Of a DNA stretch of 64,000 nucleotides, positions 56,791 through 64,000 are shown piece after piece. The notes below the pieces were generated by a model. That model saw only the letters and a list, made by a program, of their open reading frames with translations. It had not been told where the DNA came from and did no database searches. Location of the stretch: contig NC_092410.1 of NCBI RefSeq assembly GCF_009017415.1, forward strand, positions 3,906,001 to 3,970,000. Direction: 5' to 3'. Source of the DNA: Aspergillus flavus (taxonomy: Eukaryota; Ascomycota; Eurotiomycetes; Eurotiales; Aspergillaceae). The translations under genes were made by a program, and so were the position numbers. Numbering within the stretch: the stretch's first letter is position 1; each line of letters begins with the position of its first letter.

Positions 56791-57654
56791 ATGCACTTCG
56801 CGGGAATCGTCGCTATTGCGCTGGCAACTGGTGCTACTGCGTATGATCTACCAGAGAATCTGAAGCAGATCTACGAGAAGCATAAGGTACGTTGTCTAAT
56901 TCCATTCATTTGTACTCTTACAATGTTCTTCCGATAACACAATTGTCCTATTCAGAGCGGAAAGTGCTCCAAAGAACTGCAGGGTGGCTACGACAATGGT
57001 CATTCCCATGATGGGAAGTCCTTCTCCTACTGTGGCGATATCCCCAACGCGATCTATCTTCATTCGTCGAAGAATGGAGGCCAATATGCGGATATGGACA
57101 TTGACTGTGATGGAGCGAATAGACACGCTGGCAAGTGCTCCAATGATCACTCCGGTCAGGGTGAAACCCGCTGGAAGGATGAGGTTCAGAAGCTTGGGAT
57201 TGATGACTTGGATGCAAACATCCACCCATATGTGGTCTTTGGAAATGAGAACGATGATGGCGATGACCCAGAATTTGATCCACGCAAACACGGAATGGAG
57301 CCATTGAGTGTAATGGCTGTTGTCTGCAACAAAAAGCTGGTACGTGCCGCTTCATGCATATTACACACACATATGGGTCTAATTTTTAACTCACAGTTCT
57401 ATGGTATTTGGGGCGATACCAATGGCCATACTGCAACCGGAGAAGCTTCTCTTTCGATGGCAGAACTCTGCTTCCCTGAGGAGGACCCCTCTGGGGACAG
57501 TGGCCATGAGCCGAATGATGTTCTCTACATTGGTTTCACTGGTAAAGAGGCGGTTCCTGGAAAGAGCGCTGACTGGAAGGCAGACAGTACTGAGTCCTTC
57601 GAGGAGAGTATCAAGGAGCTGGGGGATAAATTGGTTGCTGGTCTGAAGGCTTAA
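56791..57654 (+). CDS. Secreted fungal chitosanase, GH75
   Basis: Three exons: 56791-56886, 56956-57339 and 57397-57654, giving 245 residues with all introns in phase 0. The N-terminus ([17 protein letters not shown]) is a signal peptide, with the mature start near [11 protein letters not shown]. The core has [32 protein letters not shown], the acidic motif [14 protein letters not shown] that holds the catalytic region, [16 protein letters not shown], and after the second intron [26 protein letters not shown]. This is the fungal chitosanase (GH75, PF07335) profile and its usual length. The enzyme would cleave beta-1,4 bonds in chitosan outside the cell, for nutrition or wall remodelling. A TATA box is present upstream. 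Confidence 0.93.
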
Positions 57655-58214
57655 AGTATTGATGTATATGTATTCTTCTGGGCGTCAGCTATAGCTGCGT
57701 ATTTGTATTCAGTAGCAGCGTAGATAGTATCTGACAGTCACTACAAGTGCATTGATGGGATCTGCTACATCTGAGGATTTATCGAATCATACAAAAGGAG
57801 AGAGGAATAGTAAGATTGAAGCTTAATAGGACTTATTTCTGCCCCTATTAGATATAACCTAACGAGGAATGACCCTGGATATGGAAGATGAGTATAATCG
57901 GTAAAGAATAAGATCCAAATAGAAAAGATTCCCTTTAAAGGATCGGCACTCGGATGTTGAAAACGCCCCGATGGGTCGAAATGGAAAACAATGCGAAGGC
58001 CTAGCAGGATCTGACGATCTTACACCCTAGTCTTGAAGGTTCCGAATGTGACCTCGCAATACTACGGCGGCATAGAAAATGGCCCCCAAAATGAGTACTA
58101 GGAGAGAGTACGCGGTCTCGACTCTGTCCGACAACCGTGCATATATATCCGTATATTCGAGCTGGAGCGTGCCTGCATTGTATTTCTCCATCGCTGAGAG
58201 CTAGATACCGCAAG
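57655..58214. other. Intergenic spacer and probable promoter
   Basis: 560 bp between two rightward secreted-hydrolase genes. No other coding content was seen. Confidence 0.45.
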
Positions 58215-58979
58215 ATGATACTCAAGTCGGCTCTTACAGCTGTCATCCTTTGTCTCGCCGTTGAAGGAGCTGCCGCCCTCGATCCAAAATGTGCACCAGG
58301 AGGCAATTTTGACCTGTCGTACTGGAATCTCCAGCTCCCCACTGGCAAAACTGGCCATCCCGCGACCAAAACGCCATCTCAACTGAAAGGCTGCGATGGG
58401 TACCAGGAGTCTGGAGTTTTCTACACCGACAGCAAGGATGGAGCCCTAGTGATGAAAGTCCCCGGTTCTCCTTCCTCTACCGCCTGCGTGACGACCCCCA
58501 ATAGCAAACACTGTCGCACTGAACTCCGTGAGCTCAGCTTTGATAGCGGTGATAAGGCTAGCTGGAGTCCATCCGCGCCGAAGAACCGACTGAAGGCCAC
58601 CGTCACTGTACCAACACCGGATGATGGGTCCCACGGCACTGTCATCGGTCAGATCCACATCGATGACACCATCTCGACTAAGCCCGTCTGCGAGCTCTAT
58701 TACAGCAAATCGGGTGATCTAGTTATGGGAGTTGAAAAGACGCGCGATGGGGGCAACAGTATCTTCACGAAGGTGGGAAATGTCTCTGTTGGGGAGAGAT
58801 TTTCGTATGAGATTCGATATGAGTCGGACGAGTTGAGCGTCAGCATCAACGGAGCGGCACCGCAGAAACTGGATACATACTCTTTGGATTCGCCCAGGTC
58901 GTACTTCAAGGCTGGTAACTATAACCAGGGAGATTCGGCTTCAGAAGTGCACTTTTATGAACTAAATGTTGAGCATTAA
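58215..58979 (+). CDS. Secreted PL7-type polysaccharide lyase (alginate lyase 2 fold)
   Basis: A single exon of 254 residues from MILKSALTAVIL. An upstream in-frame ATG at 58137 gives a leader without a signal peptide and is rejected. Residues 1-22 form a signal peptide ending AAALD. The three PL7 motifs are present: RTELRE at 101-106, QIH at 146-148 and YFKAGNYNQ at 230-238. Together they form the active-site cleft of the jelly-roll alginate_lyase2 (PF08787) fold. Four cysteines could form two disulfides. The family cleaves uronic-acid polysaccharides by beta-elimination. The natural substrate in a terrestrial fungus may be a glucuronan-like polymer rather than alginate. It lies 560 bp after the chitosanase gene in the same direction, forming a small group of secreted polysaccharide-degrading enzymes. 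Confidence 0.93.
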   Translation: MILKSALTAVILCLAVEGAAALDPKCAPGGNFDLSYWNLQLPTGKTGHPATKTPSQLKGCDGYQESGVFYTDSKDGALVMKVPGSPSSTACVTTPNSKHCRTELRELSFDSGDKASWSPSAPKNRLKATVTVPTPDDGSHGTVIGQIHIDDTISTKPVCELYYSKSGDLVMGVEKTRDGGNSIFTKVGNVSVGERFSYEIRYESDELSVSINGAAPQKLDTYSLDSPRSYFKAGNYNQGDSASEVHFYELNVEH

Positions 58980-59532
58980 GGGAGGGCGCACATTTATTCT
59001 CACAATCAGTCACTGATGTGTTATTTTCAGTTCCATGATTGTATTTTACCTTCTGTTTAGCTTATTATGTACTAGTAGTATGTGTCCTGAAATTATATCC
59101 ACTACTAAATAGAGAGCAAGAATGAGGGTTTTTGTCCCTTTGGTGGTGCGTGGGTCTAAGTAGGTTAGTGCGTGGTGGGAGGACTGGCCAACGATTACCG
59201 AAAGCAGCATCAATTGTGGCTGTTTCCGGCAAACCCCCCTTTGCCGTCTTATACAAACCCCTGACTCCATGCTCTTCAGCAGGTTCCCTCGATCAAGTTG
59301 AAGCCAGTCAGAAGCAAACGCACGCCTGCCCGATGACCCACAGCCTTAGTTAGCCTTGGCAGAAGCGCTCTGGTGGGACTGAAGGCGGGGTAGATTGTCA
59401 GGGTCATTGATAAGTATTTACTGGCCATGTTACCCTGCCTCTCCAGGTTTACGACCTACGTTTGTGGTTCAATTTCCCTTTCGACCTTTCTTCTCAATTC
59501 ATACGAATCCCGTATAACTCTGGAACCGGATC
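58980..59532. other. Intergenic spacer and probable promoter
   Basis: 553 bp before the aldolase-like gene. No other coding content was recognised. Confidence 0.45.
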
Positions 59533-60636
59533 ATGTACTCCCCAAGCATCGGCGACAGGCTCGACAGCCTAGATACCCCATCCATGATCGTGGATCTTGA
59601 TCTCATGGAAGCCAATATTAAGAAGCTCTTTGACAGTCTCCTCCCCACTGGGCTTAATATTCGCCCTCATCTAAAGACAACAAAGAGCGCGATTCTCGCA
59701 CAGAAGCTTGCCGCGGCAGGAGCCAAAGGCTGCTGTGTGGCTAAAGTGTCTGAAGCCGAGGCTATCACCGCCGCGGGGTTCGACGACATCCTTATCACCT
59801 GCGAGATCATTGGCGAGCCCAAAGTGAAACGACTGGTGGAACTATTCAAGAAGCACAAAAAGATCAGGATTGTGGTAGACAGCGAGGTTGGCGCAACGGC
59901 AATTAGCAATGCACTGGCGCAGGCTGGTGTTGCAGAACCCATCTCCGTTCTAATAGATCTAGATGTTGGTCTGCATCGCACAGGTGTTGCCAATGCACAG
60001 GCGGCGCTAGCTCTAGCAAGGCATATCAAGAATCTTCGCCAGTTGCGCTTGATTGGTGTCCAGGGATATGAGGGCCATTTGCAGCATCTCCACAGCTGGG
60101 AGGACCGTAAGAAACAATGTCTCGAGTCAATGAAAATCCTCACAGATACAGCTACTCTGCTGCGCAACGAGGGCTTCAACATTGAAGTGGTCACTACAGG
60201 GGGAACGGGAACCGCTGAGTTTTGCGCTACCGTGCCTGGTGTGACTGAACTGCAGCCCGGATCCTTCATTTTCATGGATACCGACTACCGTAACGCGGTG
60301 GGGACATTCTTTTCAAATAGTCTGACTTTACTATCCACGGTCATCAGCAAGCAAGGAGACCGGAAAGTAACGATCGACACTGGGCTGAAGTCCTTGACGA
60401 CAGACAGTGGTCTGGCAGAGTGCAAAGACCCGAGATACACGCACGAGAACCTGGGCGATGAACACGGCTCACTGAGTTGGGAGGAAGGAACTCCAGATCT
60501 GGCTGTGGGTGATAGGGTTGAAATGATTCCGAGCCATATTGATCCCACTATCAACCTGCATGATTTTTACTATGGCTATCGGAACGGGGTTGTCGAGGAA
60601 ATCTGGCGTGTGGACTCGAGAGGAAAGGTCCAATAG
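59533..60636 (+). CDS. D-threonine-aldolase/D-serine-dehydratase-like PLP enzyme
   Basis: A single exon of 367 residues. The N-terminal alanine-racemase-type barrel carries LDTPSMIVDLDLMEANI and RPHLKTTKS, whose first lysine is the expected PLP Schiff-base residue. VLIDLDVGLHRTGV, GVQGYEGHLQH and VTTGGTGTAEF (phosphate-binding region) follow. The C-terminal domain has LGDEHGSLSW and a PSHIDPTINLHD site, the His/Asp pair typical of the metal-binding site in fold-III D-threonine aldolases and related D-serine dehydratases. The expected reaction is metal-assisted cleavage of D-beta-hydroxy amino acids (glycine plus aldehyde), or a related elimination. Length is normal. It lies 0.8 kb before a saccharopine-dehydrogenase-like gene in the same direction, suggesting linked amino-acid metabolism. 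Confidence 0.92.
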   Translation: MYSPSIGDRLDSLDTPSMIVDLDLMEANIKKLFDSLLPTGLNIRPHLKTTKSAILAQKLAAAGAKGCCVAKVSEAEAITAAGFDDILITCEIIGEPKVKRLVELFKKHKKIRIVVDSEVGATAISNALAQAGVAEPISVLIDLDVGLHRTGVANAQAALALARHIKNLRQLRLIGVQGYEGHLQHLHSWEDRKKQCLESMKILTDTATLLRNEGFNIEVVTTGGTGTAEFCATVPGVTELQPGSFIFMDTDYRNAVGTFFSNSLTLLSTVISKQGDRKVTIDTGLKSLTTDSGLAECKDPRYTHENLGDEHGSLSWEEGTPDLAVGDRVEMIPSHIDPTINLHDFYYGYRNGVVEEIWRVDSRGKVQ

Positions 60637-61445
60637 AATTGGCAGTCAACCAGTTCTTGGAGATACAATTCCATATTAGCTTCACATGGTTATTGCAAAC
60701 AACGAGAACTACATTTCTGAGCAACGCACGCAAGCCTCTTTGGAGTTTAGGCCGTCCAATTGCTTCGAGCTTCCACACAGAGAATTCTGGCACGAGCATA
60801 ATGTAGGCCGTTGCTATAGACAGAGCACAATATACACACTAGAACATTGGTATTACAGCACAAGACTATAAGAGCACCGTAGTGGGTATTCCGCGCTCAT
60901 ATCACGGAATCCTCATTCTATAAGTCTTCTCTCAAGGTGGACGGTATCAGGACAAGACAAGCCGAAGCTACGAGGCTTTATAGGCATGTTGCAAGACCAG
61001 CGTACAGGAATGTCTACAGGAATTAGTGATGCTTCAAGAGGCTCTCCATTCCGTCCTACACACGTCTGATGTATTAAAAACCCTATCTCTAACCAAATAT
61101 GTGAGGCTCGGTGCCGCCGGACCCGCGGAACAGACATACGACCCTGTGGAGAACTCCGAGCGGGGTGAGTGTGGATTTGCAGGCCCAATAAAGTTCACAC
61201 ACACTGGGGAATCCGATATGGCCAGTGTGTAATGCAGTATCTGACATCAGGGTTGTCTCTCTGGCCAGTTCAATTCAGGTGCATCACGGTTGTGAGCCGC
61301 GGATTATGGAAACCAAGTCAAGAACATAAAAGCCAGTGTTGAGCGCACATTGGTTTCTTGGATCTCTACAATACTTTGAACAGCAGTATTACTTCTCAGT
61401 CTATCATATATTTCCATCTTCTGCCAACAACAACGACTCTTCAAC
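60637..61445. other. Intergenic spacer and probable promoter
   Basis: 809 bp between two rightward metabolic genes. No convincing gene or repeat was seen. Confidence 0.45.
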
Positions 61446-62813
61446 ATGACTCGCTCCATCAGCAGCACTGACCGGGTTGTCTTTATTGGGGCCGCTGGGG
61501 AGATGTGTCGTGTGGCCATCGAACGGTTTGCTACCGCAAGCAATGCCTCACTCGTTCTAGCGGACATCAACACGGACGCCCTGGAATCGCTCCTCGCGAA
61601 GCTGCCAGCCGGCCGTGCGACAACAAAAAAGCTGGATCTTTTTGATGAAGCTAGTTTGCACGAGACGGTTACCGGCGCTGCCCTCGTTGTCCTTGGCGCC
61701 GGACCGTATGCGCGAACCTCAGGGCCTGTCCTGGCCGCCTGTCTGAAGGCGAAGGTACCTTACCTTGACTTTGACGACGATGTGGAGAGTACTACGGCAG
61801 CTCTCTCCCTACATGAAAAAGCTCAGGAGGCTGGTGTGCCATGCTATATTGGCTGCGGAGCCTCACCGGGTATGAGCAATATGCTGGCCGTTGATGCCGT
61901 CAGCGATCTTGACACGGTTGATACCATCGACCTCTGTTGGCTTGTCGGTGACGAGCGTCCCGGCATTGGCAAGGCGGTTCTGGAACATCTTATGCATATC
62001 GCTGCTGGGCCTTGTTTGACATGGGCGAATGGAAAATCATCGCTCAATGAATCATGGGTCGAGACAGGGTATGCGCCTATGGTAGGGCAATCTGGTGAAA
62101 CACTTTTACACGAGACAGCGCATCCGGAGCCAGTAACCCTACCACGGCTATTCCCAACCGCCGCTCGTATTCGATGCCTGGGCGGGCTGGATCCTGCGCC
62201 TTTCAACGGAATTGCCCGTGGACTTGGCACTGCCGTCCGTCGGCAAGCATTGTCTATGGACGAGGCCGTTGGCTTCTTGCTCAACCTGGTCAATAACCCC
62301 CCATCGTACAATGGCTGGACCGATGCGTTGGGCGGCTTGACCGGACATTTCCGTGGCGGCGATATTACTATCAAGGAGCTGTGGCAGTTGGTTGCGCAAG
62401 GGGCTCATGCTCTAGGCCCTTGGCGCTACGCACTGATGGGCATGATTGACCAGATCCGAAGCGGCGAATGCACAACTGGAGAGATCCTGTCTTTCATCGC
62501 CTCTTCTGCACGTGGCCAACCAGCACCATATCGTGGCAGTCTCCTAGTGCGAGCGATTGGCTCCCGCCATGGCCACCCTGCCGTTGTTATCAAACGAACG
62601 ACGAAATGTGGCGAAGGCTCCTATCTTATGAAGAACATGGCATCAATCACGGGAACGGCATGCGCCGCGTTCATGGTGATGGCGCTGGAGCCAGGGCAGA
62701 AGCGGACTGGTGTCTTCGCTCCCGAGGGTTGGGCGAAGCCGCAGGATTTCTATCGAGCTCTGGAGCAAGTAGGTACTCCACGTGAAGAGATTGTGGAATG
62801 CCTCACTTCATGA
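61446..62813 (+). CDS. Saccharopine-dehydrogenase-like NAD(P) oxidoreductase
   Basis: A single exon of 455 residues. It starts with a Rossmann segment DRVVFIGAAGEMCRVAIERF, followed by LVLADINTDALESLL, VVLGAGPYARTSGPVLAACLKAKVPYLDFDDD and CYIGCGASPGMSNMLAVDAV. This is the Sacchrp_dh_NADP (PF03435) pattern, including the conserved cysteine-glycine-proline turn before the catalytic region. The C-terminal half (GLDPAPFNGIARGLG, GHFRGGDITIKELW, SYLMKNMASITGTACAAFMVMAL) resembles bacterial saccharopine-dehydrogenase-like and opine or carboxynorspermidine dehydrogenase proteins more than the classical lysine-pathway enzyme. It is therefore probably an imine-reducing or amino-acid dehydrogenase of unknown substrate. 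The head-to-tail partner is the D-threonine-aldolase-like gene. Such a pair could process an unusual D- or beta-hydroxy amino acid. Confidence 0.9.
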   Translation: MTRSISSTDRVVFIGAAGEMCRVAIERFATASNASLVLADINTDALESLLAKLPAGRATTKKLDLFDEASLHETVTGAALVVLGAGPYARTSGPVLAACLKAKVPYLDFDDDVESTTAALSLHEKAQEAGVPCYIGCGASPGMSNMLAVDAVSDLDTVDTIDLCWLVGDERPGIGKAVLEHLMHIAAGPCLTWANGKSSLNESWVETGYAPMVGQSGETLLHETAHPEPVTLPRLFPTAARIRCLGGLDPAPFNGIARGLGTAVRRQALSMDEAVGFLLNLVNNPPSYNGWTDALGGLTGHFRGGDITIKELWQLVAQGAHALGPWRYALMGMIDQIRSGECTTGEILSFIASSARGQPAPYRGSLLVRAIGSRHGHPAVVIKRTTKCGEGSYLMKNMASITGTACAAFMVMALEPGQKRTGVFAPEGWAKPQDFYRALEQVGTPREEIVECLTS

Positions 62814-64000
62814 TTGGGGTGGCAACCAAGAGAGATCAATCGAACGACTTTGATGTCGGTGACGGCGGCTTGGTAGAAGGTGTCCCTATCTTCTATCTCT
62901 TTCTACCTTGCGCGGTATTATTGACTTCTGTAGCCAGAGCTCGAATGTATCGCGTTGCTGCATGTTAGCTGAAACCTCAATGGCACTGTAGGCTTCCTTT
63001 TCGTTGTAGTGTTGTTGGTAGATATGGTTCTGTTGTTCTATGGGTGCCGACTTTCGTCTTCCTCAAGCAGTAGATGTCTTTGCCTTGTAGCTTCATCAGA
63101 ACTAGCCCGAGAATTCATAAGGACTATATGCTCTAGTACGATCAACGAACGATCTGTTTTAGGCGACCTCATTATGGTAGAGCTACAAAATTAGTGCAAC
63201 GGTCACTTCCACGAATCGGGTTCCGCGGCGCCCGAGTTGCCAGGAGACCTACTGGTAGACCCTTGCGTCGATCATGGTTGTAACGTGTAAGGAATTTCCA
63301 GTTCGGCCTCCGCGGAATTCGAGCGGAGGATAAGCCTGCCGATCATTAGAGACTAAACTTCCACGGTTCCGATGCAATACGGAAGAGACGCAATATGGCC
63401 GTATAGGTGATCCTAGGTAAAGTAGAGTGCAGACACCATATTACAACCTCCTGAAAAGAGCATGGCTGTACGCATCACCAAATATGGGCAAGACACACGA
63501 CCACCCTGTGATGTTCTCCTACATTATAGTTTCGGGAGCACTGAAGCAAGAAAGGGTGACGGAGCTCGCCAGGGTGGGACGGCAACTGAGCTTGCAAAGT
63601 GCCGACCTGAGAGAAACTTGCTTCGACGCGAAGATCGACACGTTGGCTTCCAGGCATGCACTGTGGAGCCTTGAGGTTATGACACCCTCACAGTTCCCCA
63701 GTATAATATTGTGAATGGACAAGGAAGCTGCGAAGCCGCGGATCCGCGGATCTAAACTATTTTGCAGTTCCTGACTATAGCGTAGATCTAATTGTGGAGT
63801 CTACCTCAATCCCAGAAGACCTGGTGATCCCTGACGGCGATCTTGTCGTTTCCTGTAGCCTAGAACAGTTGAAGCTAGAAATGTTGACACAAGCCATTGC
63901 TATATAACTCTTGGTGTTGCCGTAGTACCTGGCCTACCATCATCCACAACTCGACGTTCATCACCTCTCTAAAGCATAACCGAGACTCTCATATCAGCAA
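62814..64000. other. Right-edge spacer
   Basis: 1.19 kb to the window end without a supported gene. An open frame at 63427-63714 (95 codons) has helical-looking content but no recognisable motif and overlaps an antisense frame. It could be an exon of a gene continuing beyond the edge. Confidence 0.4.

Noticed and set aside
63427..63714. A 95-codon open frame near the right edge
   Set aside because: No recognisable motif, and overlapping antisense frames. It may be an exon of a gene beyond the window, but this cannot be supported here.
1..64000. CRISPR arrays, prokaryotic operons, intact transposable elements
   Set aside because: No regularly spaced repeats, no transposase or reverse-transcriptase frames and no terminal repeats were seen. 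Gene structure is clearly eukaryotic.

Overview
The window reads as euchromatic nuclear DNA of a filamentous ascomycete (Pezizomycotina), most likely Eurotiales/Aspergillus-like. Genes are small and monocistronic on both strands. Introns are mostly 50-66 nt with GT-AG ends and CTAAC/CTGAC branch sites. The families are typical of that group: MDR-type ABC transporter, fungal P450s, SAT4-type rhodopsin-like membrane proteins, Zn2Cys6 factor, grainyhead/CP2 factor, GH75 chitosanase and PL7 lyase. All splice models were worked out by eye from frame, splice consensus and family conservation.

Left block (1-17.5 kb): an unrecognised partial gene at the edge, a weak relic, an AtaL/DUF1857 (SRPBCC) gene, a full MDR ABC exporter, and a P450 divergently paired over 762 bp with a GT1 glycosyltransferase. 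The glycosyltransferase appears to be spliced in frame to a DGAT2-type acyltransferase, giving one ~860-residue protein. Together these look like a tailoring and export set for an acylated glycoside or glycolipid. No core synthase is visible. Two membrane proteins of unknown function follow.

Middle block (19.7-34.8 kb): a second P450, a SAT4-type membrane protein, a fatty-acid-desaturase-fold enzyme, an NAD(P)-dependent epimerase-like protein, a Zn2Cys6 regulator, a luciferase-domain (DUF5519) protein, an ACMSD-type amidohydrolase/decarboxylase and a second SAT4-type protein. Divergent promoters and the embedded regulator make this a plausible second metabolic cluster, for aromatic catabolism or specialised metabolism. 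It also has no PKS, NRPS or terpene synthase.

Right block (36-64 kb): a grainyhead-like CP2 transcription factor, an RCR (Congo-red resistance) membrane protein, a POT/PTR peptide transporter with two apparent GC-AG introns, an AAAP amino-acid transporter, a small secreted six-cysteine protein, an intron-less sugar transporter, and a 4.4 kb gene-poor stretch. A decayed NRPS condensation-domain fragment, a secreted chitosanase, a secreted alginate-lyase-fold enzyme, a D-threonine-aldolase-like PLP enzyme and a saccharopine-dehydrogenase-like oxidoreductase follow. This half is mainly nutrient uptake, polysaccharide breakdown and amino-acid metabolism.
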